This document shows positions 42,401 through 51,791 of a stretch of DNA of 64,000 bases, in pieces (positions within the stretch are counted from its first letter, which is position 1; every line of letters starts with the position of its first letter). Under the pieces are notes generated by a model. It was not told where the DNA came from. It did not search any database and saw only the letters and a program-made list of their open reading frames with translations. The DNA lies in contig JAEULA010000008.1 in assembly GCA_016793165.1 (NCBI GenBank), positions 1 through 64,000 of the forward strand, given 5' to 3'. The stretch is from Alphaproteobacteria bacterium. GTDB taxonomy: Bacteria > Pseudomonadota > Alphaproteobacteria > CACIAM-22H2. The translations under genes were made by a program, and so were the position numbers.

Positions 42401-42592
42401 CAGCGTCCAGCGGTTGGCCGTCGTCGCGGCGGGAGCCGCCGGCGCCGAGGGGGTCTGGCCGCCGGCGATCGGCTGGCCGGTCGCGGGTTGCGCGGGCGTG
42501 CGTGACGGGATGCCCGCGGCAATGACGATCGCCACAAGGAGTGCGGCGAGGCCGCGTGCGAGCGTCGAAACCCAGCTGTTCATCGGACCCAT
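39413..42592 (-). CDS. secreted clostripain-like (C11) cysteine peptidase, paralogue B
   Basis: 1059 residues. Signal peptide ([14 protein letters not shown]) then a caspase-fold C11 domain from about 60: [15 protein letters not shown], catalytic H172 in [11 protein letters not shown], catalytic C224 in [12 protein letters not shown], then [13 protein letters not shown]. Beta-rich domains follow to about 820, then a 125-residue P/Q/G/M-rich linker with tracts such as [12 protein letters not shown]. The C-terminal 110 residues ([19 protein letters not shown] to QSWSPTQFC) form a domain also present in paralogue A, with two cysteines. Clostripain cleaves after Arg; specificity here is unknown. 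An alternative start is ATG 42583. It lies between its paralogue and the MPGQ gene. Confidence 0.88.
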   Translation of the reverse strand: MGPMNSWVSTLARGLAALLVAIVIAAGIPSRTPAQPATGQPIAGGQTPSAPAAPAATTANRWTLFVWMAADNDLEPAGIEDLKEIELGLPETGVEVIVFVDRAKQNNKRFGDWSGGRLYRMRPHRDPKTLGSELLQDFGPVDSSDARLLSQHMADAFKRYPAQNYGVVLWNHGGGWSVLATDYDNPKAPGRKTGFQLPQVTGAVAEGLRLAGVPRLAMIGFDMCLMGQLETVAEFRDLASVLVASQAIEPGSGWSYDKFLPTLANPAATAHDLARSIVDTFHAYNIAAGEGTSTLAAIDLDKAAPLLASFDGALQALEPELPALWAPLSRSLFWAEQYAKNGRIDDLQNEAHALASVDIVDAMKRVQAAAGDGFKARAEVERFLAAAKDATIANLTSPRYRASNGIALYAPIRPTMVNGDYAGTRLAKETRWLPFLKALHGQIAQGSRAPEISQLDIVDATNGAPVMRGAFGDNTIIRMTMKGENVLFATSRVGEVDPVNKRTILMALGFLADTETMLERAQKATDAAELLAPIYDANGAKLSIDAPGIGLVVGSRDRFAQATISMLALGDAGIPYPAARALIELPNIGTVEAIVEFENSTLEAVNIIALIPGPEGRPTPRSVRPADDTQVTFLATVFYDDGRRERVPAGPAMRWGDGIRLVFDLPRPAKYRVWASAESIAGSGAEVMKEFEMAYPEPRMLAALHATRTRDPQSFAGRWALEDGTPFFEIKPIQGRTTLFEVESLMPQFRDKLKEQGLTAIGRIDLRRIPTLSIIYLDAQRSPKAGEHQILLVDPIDPNRLVLRVFFGVKGDARGQAIALRREGSAPVQPPMPQQAGAGGQPQLPAPVAPAPMPAAPQLPQPQMPQMPQPQVGQAPMPFPPQAPGYPPAQMPGLPQGQGPGFPQQPAFPQAQAPGYPTPPGYPQQPGFQPGGPGTIPNNAYAPPPPAVTMNYIDPRALIGGWRGQYRNGAMLTVLFHPNGTYQQQVQFSTQLTVDVVGRWALDGKTLTMLVQSWSPTQFCLSANQCQPIELPQRVDTPIEMQSNGYVVVTPEVVMQRFQ

Positions 42593-42736
42593 CCCCGTTC
42601 ACGCCCGAACCGATCGCGGCGCGTGGTTGCTTGCATATCTTGCCCGAGTGCCGCGATCGCTGCGAAGCGAATCACCTGGCTTAAGCCCACAACCGGACGA
42701 CGCCGTCGTCGCAATGGGATCCGGGCCGCCACGCGA

Positions 42737-45661
42737 TCACCGCAGCCGCTGGACCACGAAGCTCGGCGTGAGGAGCTGCGTTGCATCGTTGCGGAACTCC
42801 AGGCCCAGGGTCTCTCCGGCGAGCTGCACGGCCTGGCACTGGCCCGGGCCCACGCAATACGTCGAGGGCGACCAGGATTGCGGCTGAAGGATCAGCTGCG
42901 CACCGGAGATCGACCAGCGGCCGACGATGTCGAGGACGAAGCTTGGCCCGTAGGTGATCTGCTGCTGGTACGAGCCGTTGGCGTGAAAATTCATCATCAG
43001 CGGCAGGCCGGCATGGGTGCGGCCACGCCACGTGCCGACCGGGAGCGACGGGTCGACGTAGCCGGTGCTCGGTCCTGCCGGCACCGGCGGCGCGACCGCG
43101 ATCGGCGCACCGATCGCCCCCGGCTGCGGCGGCGGGGCCACGACGGCGGCCGGCACGGGCGCCGGCATTGCCGGTCCGGTCCCGGGCACGCGCACGAGCA
43201 CCAGGGACTGGCCGCGCGGGTCGCCCTTGCGGCCGATCAATGTCCGAATGCGGATGCGCTCCGGATTGGCCGGATCGGCGTAGAGCAATCCCATCTGGCC
43301 CGCCTTCGCCTCGCCGCGGTCGTCGAGCGTCAGCAGCGCGAGAGTCGGCATGCGGCGGCGGTCGATTCGCACGATGCTGCGCTGGCGCGCCTTGGCCAGC
43401 GCGTCGCGCGCGGCGGCATCGGCATACTCGAGCGTGAGCCGATCGGGATCGGCGGGATCGGCGACCAGCGTCCCGAAGGGCGTGCCGTTCTCGAGGCGCC
43501 AGACGCCGGCGTAGCTCGCCGCGGGCCGGGCCCGCGCCGCGTGCACGAACATCATCAGCCCGGGATCCGGCTCGCCGATCTCGAACTCGACCTGCTTCTG
43601 CTCGCCGGCGCCGGCGATCGATTCGGCCCCGACCTGGAACCGGTAGCTGCCCGGGGGCGCCAGATCGACGAGCAGCCGCGGGCCCTTGTCCCAGCTCATG
43701 ACCGGGCCGCCGGGGACGAGATCGACGCGGTCGTTCGGCGATACGGCGGCGACGAGGAACACGATCTGCAATTCGGGACGCGGCTTGATGCCGCGCGGTG
43801 TCACCCGGCCATTGGCGTCCTCGATCAGCGCCGTGATGCCCGTCGCTTCGAGCGAGATCGGATCGAAGTCGACGAGGCTGAGCACCGGACCGAGGCCCGC
43901 GGCATTCACATAGGCGCGGACCTTGGGCTGCGGCAGGCCGTTGACGAAGGAGCGCGCGTCGATCGTCGCATGCGACACGCGGTCACCGATCGCAACGACG
44001 TAGCCGAGCCCCGGCATGTCGGTCGACAGCTGCGCGCCGTTGGCGCTGTATTGCGGCACGAGCAGGTCGGTCGCCTCGCTCGCGGCGCCGCTCGCGAGGC
44101 GCTCGCCGGCCATCTCGGTGTCGACGAGGAACCCGCGTTGCTCGATCAGCAGCCGCGGATGCTGCGGGTCGCGGCGCAGCACCGCGCCGGTCGCGAACAG
44201 CACGCTCTGGCCGCGCAGCACGACGCGCAGCACCGTGTTGGCGCCGAGACCGCTGCGCGTCTGCTCGAGGCCGTTGACCGCGTCCTCGAGCGCCAGGCGG
44301 ACGACTTCCGGCGGTTTCGATCCGCGCTGCGCCTCCGCATGCATCATCGCGAGGAAGGGCAGCCAGCGGCTCTCCTTGGCGAGCCGCGTCGCGGCATAGG
44401 TCTTCGCGATGCTGCCCGCGCGGACGGGCGCATAGACGGCGATGCCGTTCGACGCGCGGTGCCGGTCCGAGTTGAGATTGCCGATCACCGCGGCGCGCAC
44501 CGCGGCCTGGAGGCGCTGGACCTCCGCGGCGGCAGGGAAAGCAGAGAGCGCGTTCGCCTGGATGCGCTTGAACATGTCGACGAGGTCGACGCTGGCGAGC
44601 GCGTGCTCGCCACCCTGCAGGTCGTCGATGCGGCCGCCCGTGGCGTAGCCCTCGGCCCAGAACAACGACTGATTCACCGGTGTCCACAAGGAACCCAGAT
44701 GCGGCAGGAGCGCGGCGAGGGCGTCGTCGAAGCCCTTCAGCACGGGCTCGATGCGCTCGAGATCGATCGCCGACAGCGTCGAGATCGCCTCCCGCGCGGC
44801 GCGATTGGAGCCGTCGAAGGTCTCCACGATCGCGTTGGCAAGTTCCGCGAGCGTCGTGTCCGGACGTGCGAGCACGGGCAGGAAGCGATCGTAGGCCCAG
44901 CCGGTTCCCGGCTCGATCGCTTGCGAGGCGACCAGCATCCGGCCGAGGTCGCGCAGCTCAGCGGCCGTCTCGAGCTGCGCCATCAGGCACATGTCGAAGC
45001 CGATGAGGTCGAGCTTGCCGATGCCGGACTGCGCGATCCCGCCGCGCAGCGCGTCCGCGACCTGCATGATCGTCAGGCTCGTCTTCTTGTTCGGCGCCTG
45101 GGGGTTGTGCTCGTCGACGGCGAGCGAGGACCAGCCGCCGCCGTGGTTCCACAGCACCGTGCCGTAATGCGCCGCCGGAAAGCGCTTGAAGGCCGCGGCC
45201 ATCTGTTCGGCGAAGAGCTTGGGATCGCTGCTGTCGACGGGGCCGAATTCCCGCAGCAGCTCCGATGCGAAGCTTTCGCGGTCGCGGTTCGGCCGGATGC
45301 GGTAGAGCCGGCCGCCGGACCAATCGCCGAAGCGCTTGTTGTTCGGCGTGAAGCGGTCGACGAAGACGATGATCTCGACGCCCTGGTCGGGGATGCCGAG
45401 CTCCATCTCCTTGAGATCCTCGATGCCCTGCGGCTCGAGATCGTTGTCGGCGGCCATCCAGACGAAAAGGGTCCAGCGCGTCGGCGCGGGCTGGGCGGGC
45501 GACGGCGCGGACGCGGCCGGGGGCGTCGGCGTGCCCGCCCCCTGGGCGGCGGCGCGCCCGAAACCGGGGGTCGATGCCAGCAGCAGGAGCATCGCCAGCA
45601 CGACGCCGCGGACGCCGCCGCGGCGTCCGCTCCTCGCCAGGTCGACCACTGCAAGCTGCAT
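42737..45661 (-). CDS. secreted clostripain-like (C11) cysteine peptidase, paralogue A
   Basis: 974 residues, paralogous along the whole length to the next gene downstream. Signal peptide (VVLAMLLLLASTPGFG), C11 domain [15 protein letters not shown] with H173 ([11 protein letters not shown]) and C225 ([12 protein letters not shown]), beta domains, a shorter Pro/Ala linker (APPPQPGAIGAPIAVAPP) and the same C-terminal domain (WRGRTHAGLPLMMNFHANG, QSWSPSTYC). ATG 45661 is taken: GGAG lies seven bases upstream and the signal peptide starts there, although the frame is open 42 codons further. First gene of the three-gene operon; divergent from the SH3/nuclease-like gene across 179 bases. Confidence 0.88.
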   Translation of the reverse strand: MQLAVVDLARSGRRGGVRGVVLAMLLLLASTPGFGRAAAQGAGTPTPPAASAPSPAQPAPTRWTLFVWMAADNDLEPQGIEDLKEMELGIPDQGVEIIVFVDRFTPNNKRFGDWSGGRLYRIRPNRDRESFASELLREFGPVDSSDPKLFAEQMAAAFKRFPAAHYGTVLWNHGGGWSSLAVDEHNPQAPNKKTSLTIMQVADALRGGIAQSGIGKLDLIGFDMCLMAQLETAAELRDLGRMLVASQAIEPGTGWAYDRFLPVLARPDTTLAELANAIVETFDGSNRAAREAISTLSAIDLERIEPVLKGFDDALAALLPHLGSLWTPVNQSLFWAEGYATGGRIDDLQGGEHALASVDLVDMFKRIQANALSAFPAAAEVQRLQAAVRAAVIGNLNSDRHRASNGIAVYAPVRAGSIAKTYAATRLAKESRWLPFLAMMHAEAQRGSKPPEVVRLALEDAVNGLEQTRSGLGANTVLRVVLRGQSVLFATGAVLRRDPQHPRLLIEQRGFLVDTEMAGERLASGAASEATDLLVPQYSANGAQLSTDMPGLGYVVAIGDRVSHATIDARSFVNGLPQPKVRAYVNAAGLGPVLSLVDFDPISLEATGITALIEDANGRVTPRGIKPRPELQIVFLVAAVSPNDRVDLVPGGPVMSWDKGPRLLVDLAPPGSYRFQVGAESIAGAGEQKQVEFEIGEPDPGLMMFVHAARARPAASYAGVWRLENGTPFGTLVADPADPDRLTLEYADAAARDALAKARQRSIVRIDRRRMPTLALLTLDDRGEAKAGQMGLLYADPANPERIRIRTLIGRKGDPRGQSLVLVRVPGTGPAMPAPVPAAVVAPPPQPGAIGAPIAVAPPVPAGPSTGYVDPSLPVGTWRGRTHAGLPLMMNFHANGSYQQQITYGPSFVLDIVGRWSISGAQLILQPQSWSPSTYCVGPGQCQAVQLAGETLGLEFRNDATQLLTPSFVVQRLR

Positions 45662-45840
45662 CCGCGACTCCGTCCGGAACCGTTCGCCCCACCCCGACAA
45701 TGCCTCACGCCGCGCCGAGATGGAGGTGCCGGCGGCTGCGACGGACGGCGTAAGCCGGAGGCGCTGCGGCGTCGCGCTTGCCGCCACCTTGCCCCTCCGC
45801 GAGACTGCCGTCCTCGGTTACGAGCGGGGATCGTCAGGCG

Positions 45841-48075
45841 ATGAAGGCCCAACGCAGCGGCGGCACGAGCGGGAGCCCGGCGATCGCGCGACCGCGTCAC
45901 CGAAACCCGGTGAGCGGGACCGGCACCTGGATCGTCGCGGCACTGCTGGCTCTTGGCGTCGGGACGGCGCGCATGCCGGCAGCGAATGCGCAGTCGGCAC
46001 CGCTCGCGGCAGCGGAATCGGCGACCGTCGCGCTCGCCGCCGCGGTCGAGATCGATGCCCGACTGCTCGTCGCCCTGTATCACGCCCTGTCGACCGATGC
46101 CGCGCCGGCGTCGTTCGATGGCGGCTTCCTGGACGGCGTGCGGGCGCGCGGCGTCGCGGCGCTGCGCGACGGGCCTTACCGGCTGCGCCGCGCCGTTCGG
46201 GCCGCAGCGGGGGCCGACGGGCTCGTGCTCGCGCCGGTCGACGGCGTACCCGGCTTGCAGACGACTGTCGACGACAAGACCTACGACCTGCGGATCGAGA
46301 TGCCGGGCACGCCGCTCCTGGTCCCCGAGGCGATTGCCGCCACGCTCGGCGAGCGGCTGCGCGCGGACGACGTCACGGCCGTCGACCTGATCATCCAGCT
46401 CGAGCGCGTGGCGGCGGACGGCGAGGGCCGCCGCGTCGTCGCATCGACGCTGCGTCGGGCGATCGTGCTCGGCGCCCGCGACAACGAACCGGTCCACACG
46501 ATCGAGGCGTCCCCGATGCGCGCGTCGGGCGATGCGCCGGCAGCCGTTGCGCCGCCGGCGCCGCAGGCCGCACCGATCGCGCCGCCGCCGAGCGTGACGC
46601 TGCCGCCGACCGTGACGCTCGTGCCCGTCGTGCCGCCTCCCGTCGTGTCGCCTCCCGTCGTGCCGCCGCCGTCCGTCGCTGCTGTAGCTCCACCGGCCGC
46701 GGAGCAATCGGGCGCGTCGCCGGCCGCGCAGCAACCCGGCGCGTCGCCGGCCGCGCAGCAACCCGGCGCGTCGCCGGCCGCGACGGCGCCTGCGGCGCCA
46801 TCTCCGCCCGCAAGCGGTTCGACGGCCGAGACGCCGAGCCCCGCCACGGCGTCGCCGCTGCCCGCACCGCTGCCGGTGACACCGGTCGTGCCCGCCGGTC
46901 CGCCGCTGGTCGAGCGCGTCGACGCGCCGATGCTCGTCGTCGCCGGCGGCGATGTCCGCGCGTCGCCGCAGTCGACCGGCGCTCTGCTGTTCGTCGTGGC
47001 GCCGGGCACGTCCATCTTCGTCACGGGACGCGTCTCGGCCGAGTGGATGCAGGTGCGGCTGATCGACGGCAGCCTCGCGTACGTCCTGGCTGCAGTGTTC
47101 ACCGCACCGCCGACCGCCAATCCAATTCCCGCGACGTCCAACATCGCCGGCGCGGCGCCGTCGGCTGCGACCGGTCCGACATCGACCGCGGGCGGCCAGT
47201 CGGCGGCCGTGCCTGTCGCGCCGCCGCCGGCGTTTCCCGCGCCGCCCCCGGTCGTCCCGTCGGCGCCCGCGCCGGTCGGCACACCGGTGGCGACGGCGCC
47301 GCCGATCCCCGTCGTGCCTCCGATCGGCGTCGCGCCGACCACACCCGCGCCCCCGCCGCCGAGCGGGACGCCGCCCACGCCGGCGCCGACGGTGGCGAAC
47401 CCTGTGGCGCCCGCGTCGCCCGCGGCATCGCCGCCATCCGCGGTGCCGGCGCCTCCAGCAGCGGTGCCGGCGCCCCCCGCGGCATCGCCGGCCCCTCCGG
47501 CGGCATTGCCGCCGCCTGCCGACGCTCTCGCCGAGCCCGTCGTGGTCGCCGAGCGCGCAGGCGTCTTGCGCAACGCGGCTTCGCCGCGGGCGCTGCAGGT
47601 GGCGCAGGTGCGGCCCGGTCAGCGCTTCACGCTCCTCCAGGAGCCGCGTGGCGCCGACGGCCAGATCTGGGCCGAGGTCAAGCCGGTCGACGGCGCGCCC
47701 GGCTTCATCCTGCGCAAGGATCTGGTCACGGCGGCGGAATGGGACGCGCCGGTGAGCGGCACCGTGACTCGCGTCATCGACGCGGCGACGCTCGTCGTCG
47801 GCACGCGCACGATCCGGCTCGGCGCCGTCGAGGCGGGGCCGGTGCGCTTCCTCGACATCGTGCGGCCCTGGCTCACCGGCGCGGCGAGCCCGCTGAACTG
47901 CGAGCGCCGTTCCGATGCCGCCTTCGACTGCTTCTCGGCCGACAAGCGCGACGTCGGCGAGACGATGATCCTCAACGGCCTGGCCCGGGCCGGCGCCGGC
48001 GCCCCGGCCTACTACGTCGAGGCACAGGACAAGGCACGCCAGGCGAAGAAGGGACTATGGAGGTCCGCCCGATGA
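45841..48075 (+). CDS. secreted protein with two SH3-like domains and degenerate SNase domain
   Basis: 744 residues. Signal-anchor or signal peptide WIVAALLALGVGTARM; a helical region to about 230; long Pro/Ala linkers; SH3-like domain 1 (PMLVVAGGDVRASPQSTGAL, AEWMQVRLIDGSLAYV); SH3-like domain 2 (GVLRNAASPRALQVAQVRPG, IWAEVKPVDGAPGFILR); then a thermonuclease-like domain (VTRVIDAATLVVGTRTIRLG to EAQDKARQAKKGLW). The SNase metal/catalytic motifs DGDT and RLxGIDAPE are replaced by DAAT and RLGAVEAGP, so nuclease activity is doubtful. The role may be wall or polymer binding. It is co-directional and overlaps the lipoprotein gene by ATGA. Confidence 0.75.
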   Translation: MKAQRSGGTSGSPAIARPRHRNPVSGTGTWIVAALLALGVGTARMPAANAQSAPLAAAESATVALAAAVEIDARLLVALYHALSTDAAPASFDGGFLDGVRARGVAALRDGPYRLRRAVRAAAGADGLVLAPVDGVPGLQTTVDDKTYDLRIEMPGTPLLVPEAIAATLGERLRADDVTAVDLIIQLERVAADGEGRRVVASTLRRAIVLGARDNEPVHTIEASPMRASGDAPAAVAPPAPQAAPIAPPPSVTLPPTVTLVPVVPPPVVSPPVVPPPSVAAVAPPAAEQSGASPAAQQPGASPAAQQPGASPAATAPAAPSPPASGSTAETPSPATASPLPAPLPVTPVVPAGPPLVERVDAPMLVVAGGDVRASPQSTGALLFVVAPGTSIFVTGRVSAEWMQVRLIDGSLAYVLAAVFTAPPTANPIPATSNIAGAAPSAATGPTSTAGGQSAAVPVAPPPAFPAPPPVVPSAPAPVGTPVATAPPIPVVPPIGVAPTTPAPPPPSGTPPTPAPTVANPVAPASPAASPPSAVPAPPAAVPAPPAASPAPPAALPPPADALAEPVVVAERAGVLRNAASPRALQVAQVRPGQRFTLLQEPRGADGQIWAEVKPVDGAPGFILRKDLVTAAEWDAPVSGTVTRVIDAATLVVGTRTIRLGAVEAGPVRFLDIVRPWLTGAASPLNCERRSDAAFDCFSADKRDVGETMILNGLARAGAGAPAYYVEAQDKARQAKKGLWRSAR
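46714..46782 (+). repeat. 27-bp direct repeat in Pro/Ala linker
   Basis: A 27-base unit encoding ASPAAQQPG is repeated exactly at 46714-46740 and 46741-46767, and a third partial copy runs to 46782. In-frame linker expansion in the SH3/SNase-like protein. Confidence 0.85.
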
Positions 48076-48632
48076 CGATGATTTCGCGTTCGCGTTCGCG
48101 TTCGGCCTTCGCGGGCCTCGCACTCCTGGCCCTGGGCGCCTGCGCCACCGGCCCCGAGGCGATGACTCCCGAGCTGTGGCAGCAGTTCCGCGAGGGACGG
48201 ATCGTCCAGGATTGCGGGGCGGCCTGCCTGCCGTCCTGGCTGGGATCGGACAGCAACGTCGCGAAGGCGGCCTACGACAAGGCCGACTGGCGCATGCTGG
48301 CCGAGACCGTGATCCTCTCCGGCTACCGCACCGACCAGACCTATTTCTATCTCGGTCGCGCGGCCGAGGGGCTGGGCCATGCGCCCGCCGCGATCCGCTA
48401 CTACCAGCTCAGCCTGACCCTGCATCGCGGCGCCGACCAGCGCTTCCACTGCTCCAGCAGCCGATCGGAAATCTGCGACGGCCTCGCGATCGAGGCGCTG
48501 ACCGTCCAGCGCCTCGCCGCGCTGCAGGCGGCGCGCCGCCCCGCGGCGCAGCAGCGCCAGCGACCCGGCACCGCGCCGCAGATCGAACTGCCGCCGGCGC
48601 GCGAGCTCGAGCTGCCGCCGCCGCGTCGCTGA
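48072..48632 (+). CDS. small outer-membrane lipoprotein, unknown role
   Basis: 186 residues. A type II signal peptide with lipobox LGAC (SAFAGLALLALGAC) marks it as a lipoprotein. The mature part has PELWQQFREGRIVQDCGAACLPSW, then YFYLGRAAEGLGHAPAAIRYYQLSL, one TPR/Sel1-like helical repeat, and SSSRSEICDGLAIEALT. The C-terminus is Arg/Pro/Gln-rich. Four cysteines may form disulfides. ATG 48072 has GGAGG eight bases upstream and overlaps the previous stop. It is probably a partner of the SH3/SNase-like protein. Confidence 0.78.
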   Translation: MTMISRSRSRSAFAGLALLALGACATGPEAMTPELWQQFREGRIVQDCGAACLPSWLGSDSNVAKAAYDKADWRMLAETVILSGYRTDQTYFYLGRAAEGLGHAPAAIRYYQLSLTLHRGADQRFHCSSSRSEICDGLAIEALTVQRLAALQAARRPAAQQRQRPGTAPQIELPPARELELPPPRR

Positions 48633-48662
48633 CGGCTCGCGGCTCGTCGTTGCGGCCGCGGC

Positions 48663-49442
48663 TCAGCCGCCGCGCGCGATGAAATCGGGATTGCGGAAGC
48701 CGGGCTTGCCGTAGCGCAGCGGCTGGCCGCCCGCGGTCTCGACGCGACCGCCGGCGGCCTCGAGGATCGCGTGGCCGGCGCAGGTGTCCCATTCGCTCGT
48801 CGGTCCGAAGCGCGGATAGAGGTCCGCTTCGCCGGCGGCGAGCGCCCCGAATTTCAGCGCGCTGCCGAGGCGCCGGCGTGCCGCGATCGGGCGGCCATCG
48901 AGATAGGCGTCGAGCGCGGCATCGTCGCCGTGGCTGCGGCTCGACAGCACGACGAGCCCCGACGCCGGCGGCGTGCGCACGCGGATCGACCGCTTCGTGC
49001 CGTCGGGGGTGAAGGCGATCGCGCGGCCGGGGCCCGCCGCGGCCCAGCCATGACCGCCGATCGGCGCCAGCAGGACGCCGAAGACCGGGCGGCCGTCGCG
49101 GACCAGGCCGATATTGATCGAGAACTCGCCGTTGCGGGCGACGAACTCGCGCGTGCCGTCGAGGGGATCGACGAGCCAGAACAGCGACGGCACCGCGCCG
49201 CCGCCGCCGGCAAAGGGCGCGCGCCCCGCGGCCATCTCCTCCTCGGAGACGACCGCGATCTCGGGAGTCAGCTCCCGCAGGCCCGCGACGATCAGCGCCT
49301 CCGAGGCCTCGTCGGCGTCGGTCACCGGGCTGCCGTCGTCCTTGCTGCGCGCGTTCGGGCGGGGCCCGTAATGGACGAGGGCCGCCTTGGCGGCGGCCCT
49401 CGCGAGCGCAATGACGGGATCGATGAGTCCGTCGAGGTCGAT
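48663..49442 (-). CDS. cysQ: CysQ/inositol-monophosphatase family phosphatase, non-canonical start
   Basis: About 259 residues if translation starts at ATC 49442. Family motifs: [35 protein letters not shown] (metal site) and [15 protein letters not shown]. It should remove the 3'-phosphate of PAP or a sugar phosphate. The first usable canonical codon in frame is GTG 49325, but conserved residues ([25 protein letters not shown]) are encoded upstream of it, right up to the stop of the preceding gene. No ATG, GTG or TTG exists there; ATC with GGAG nine bases upstream, or ATT, are the only near-start codons. Function likely; start truly odd. Confidence 0.75.
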   Translation of the reverse strand: MDLDGLIDPVIALARAAAKAALVHYGPRPNARSKDDGSPVTDADEASEALIVAGLRELTPEIAVVSEEEMAAGRAPFAGGGGAVPSLFWLVDPLDGTREFVARNGEFSINIGLVRDGRPVFGVLLAPIGGHGWAAAGPGRAIAFTPDGTKRSIRVRTPPASGLVVLSSRSHGDDAALDAYLDGRPIAARRRLGSALKFGALAAGEADLYPRFGPTSEWDTCAGHAILEAAGGRVETAGGQPLRYGKPGFRNPDFIARGG

Positions 49443-49448
49443 CGCCGT

Positions 49449-51791
49449 CTACTCCGCGGCCTGGCGGGTCGAGCCGGCGGCGATGACGCGCCAGATCTTC
49501 TCCGGCGTCGCCGGCATGTCGATATGCGTGGCGCCGTACGGCTTCAACGCATCGACGACCGCATTGATGACCGCCGGCGGCGCGCCGATCGCGCCGGCCT
49601 CGCCGCAGCCCTTCACGCCCAGCGGATTGGCCGTGGTCGGGCAGGCCTCGGTGTAGGCGAAGCTGATCGACGGCATGTGCGAGGCGCGCGGCATGCAGTA
49701 GTCCATGAACGAACCGGTGAGCAGCTGGCCCGTTTCCGCGTCGTAGCGCGCGCCCTCGAACAGCGCCTGGCCGATGCCCTGCGCCGTGCCGCCATGGACC
49801 TGGCCGGCGAGGAGAAGGGGGTTGATCACCTTCCCGAAGTCGTCGGTGATCGTGTAGCGGACGACCGCCGGAACGCCGGTGGCCTCGTCGATCTCGACTT
49901 CGACGACGTGGGCGCCGTTGGGATAGGTCGCCGCGGCCGGGTTCATGTTCGAGGTCTCGTCGAGGCCCGGCGACAGGCCCGGCGGGATCTTCGCCATGTT
50001 GAACGCGGCCTGCGCGACCGCCTCGAAGTCCATCGACTTGTCGGTCCCGACGACGGTGAAGGTGCCTTCCTTGAACTCGATGTCGGCCTCCGCCGCCTCG
50101 AGCGCATGCGCGGCGAACTTCTTGCCCTTGGCGATGATTCGGTCGCACGCGCCCCAGATCGCGCTGCCGCCGACGGAGGCCGCGCGGCTGCCGCCGGTGC
50201 CGCCCGGATAGACCGCCATGTCGGTGTCGCCCTGCGCCACGCGCACGCTCTCGAAGGGCACGCCGAGCTTCTCGGCGACGATCTGCGCGTAGGCGGTCTC
50301 GTGGCCCTGGCCGTTCGACTGGTTGCCGATCAGCACCGTGGCGCCGCCGGCCGCGTCGATGCGCACCTGCGCGCTCTCGTCGGGCGCGCCGCCGCAGACC
50401 TCGATGTAGTAGGCGAGGCCGATGCCGCGCAGCTTGCCGCGCTTCCTCGCCTCGGCGCGGCGCGCCTCGAAGCCCTTCCAGTCCGCCGCCTCGAGGCCCT
50501 TGGCCATCGTCGCCGCGAAGTCGCCGGAGTCGTAGGTCTGGCCCATCGGGGTCTTGAACGGCATCTGCTCCGGTCGCACGAAGTTCTTGCGCCGCAGCTC
50601 CTCGGGCGCCACGCCGAGCTCGCGCGCCGCCTTGTCGACGAGGCGCTCGATCAGATACGCGGCCTCCGGCCGGCCTGCGCCACGATAGGCGTCGACCGGC
50701 GCGGTGTTCGTGTACACGCCCTTGACGTTGCACCAGGCCGTATCGACGGCGTAGCAGCCCGGCACCATCCAGGCGAAGAGGTCGGTCGGGATGAAGGGCC
50801 CGTAGTGCGAGAGATACGAGCCGAGATTGGCGTGGCTCACCACGCGGAGCGCGAGGAACCGGTTGTCCTTGTCGAGGGCGACCTCGGCGCGGGTCTGGTG
50901 GTCGCGGCCGTGCGTGTCGGCCAGGAAGGCCTCGCTGCGCTCGCCGGTCCACTTCACGGGCCGGCCGAGCTTGCGCGCGGCGAACATGACGCCGACGTAT
51001 TCGACGAAGAGGAAGATCTTCATGCCGAAGCCGCCGCCGACATCCGGCGTGACGACGCGGATGCGGTTCTCCGCCACCTTGAAGATGTTCTTCGCCAGCA
51101 CCGCGCGCAGGCCCGAGCCGCCCTGGCTGGACACGGTCAGCTGCAGGCGGCCGTCAGCCAGCACCTCGCCGATCGCGTTGCGCGGCTCCATGGAGTTCGG
51201 GATCAGGCGGTTGTTGACGAAGTCGACGCCGACCACGCGATGCGCCTTGGCGAAGGCGGCGTTGGTCTTCGCCTCGTCGCCGAGGCCCCAGTCGAAGACC
51301 TGGTTGTTCTTGGCGAAGTCCCAGACCTGCGGCGCGCCCGGCTTCATCGCGAGATCGATGCTGCCGACCGCCGGCAGCGGCTGCCAGTCGACCTCGACCA
51401 GCTCGCCGGCATCTTTCGCCTGCGCGAGCGTCTCGGCGACGACCATGGCGACCGCGTCGCCCACGAAGCGCGTGCGCCCGACGGCGAGCGCGGGGCGCGG
51501 CGGCATCTCCATCTTCGACCCGTCGCGGTTGGTCAGCGGGACGAGGCAGGGAACGTTGCCGATGCCGGCGGCCTGGAGGTCGGCACCAGTGATCACGGCG
51601 AGCACGCCCGGCGCCTTCGCGGCCGCGACCGTGTCGACCTTGGTGAAGGCCGCATGGGCGTGCGGGGAGCGGACGAAATAGGCGTGGGCCTGGCGCTTGA
51701 TCTGGATGTCGTCCGTATAGCGACCGTTGCCCGTCAACAGCCGCGGGTCCTCGACGCGCTTCACCGACTGCCCGACACCGAACTTCACCAT
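49449..51791 (-). CDS. xanthine dehydrogenase family molybdopterin-binding subunit (CoxL form II-like)
   Basis: A 780-residue molybdenum hydroxylase large subunit. [22 protein letters not shown] opens it; [19 protein letters not shown] and [19 protein letters not shown] bind the cofactor, and [17 protein letters not shown] holds the catalytic Glu. The active-site loop is AYRGAGR, not AYxCSFR, so it is not a true CO dehydrogenase; an aldehyde or N-heterocycle substrate is more likely. The usual FAD and 2Fe-2S subunit genes are absent on both sides, so it is an orphan in this window. ATG 51791 follows a purine-rich site. Stop is followed six bases later by the CysQ-like start. Confidence 0.9.
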   Translation of the reverse strand: MVKFGVGQSVKRVEDPRLLTGNGRYTDDIQIKRQAHAYFVRSPHAHAAFTKVDTVAAAKAPGVLAVITGADLQAAGIGNVPCLVPLTNRDGSKMEMPPRPALAVGRTRFVGDAVAMVVAETLAQAKDAGELVEVDWQPLPAVGSIDLAMKPGAPQVWDFAKNNQVFDWGLGDEAKTNAAFAKAHRVVGVDFVNNRLIPNSMEPRNAIGEVLADGRLQLTVSSQGGSGLRAVLAKNIFKVAENRIRVVTPDVGGGFGMKIFLFVEYVGVMFAARKLGRPVKWTGERSEAFLADTHGRDHQTRAEVALDKDNRFLALRVVSHANLGSYLSHYGPFIPTDLFAWMVPGCYAVDTAWCNVKGVYTNTAPVDAYRGAGRPEAAYLIERLVDKAARELGVAPEELRRKNFVRPEQMPFKTPMGQTYDSGDFAATMAKGLEAADWKGFEARRAEARKRGKLRGIGLAYYIEVCGGAPDESAQVRIDAAGGATVLIGNQSNGQGHETAYAQIVAEKLGVPFESVRVAQGDTDMAVYPGGTGGSRAASVGGSAIWGACDRIIAKGKKFAAHALEAAEADIEFKEGTFTVVGTDKSMDFEAVAQAAFNMAKIPPGLSPGLDETSNMNPAAATYPNGAHVVEVEIDEATGVPAVVRYTITDDFGKVINPLLLAGQVHGGTAQGIGQALFEGARYDAETGQLLTGSFMDYCMPRASHMPSISFAYTEACPTTANPLGVKGCGEAGAIGAPPAVINAVVDALKPYGATHIDMPATPEKIWRVIAAGSTRQAAE

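Noticed and set aside
45336-48632. Very long open frames (for example a 1098-codon frame at 45336 and a 1138-codon frame at 48771)
   Set aside because: They are Arg/Ala/Gly-rich shadows of real genes in other frames. High G+C makes stop codons rare; only the stretches with family motifs or signal peptides were kept.
49449-51791. Aerobic carbon monoxide dehydrogenase
   Set aside because: The form I active-site loop AYxCSFR is missing (AYRGAGR instead) and the partner subunits are absent.
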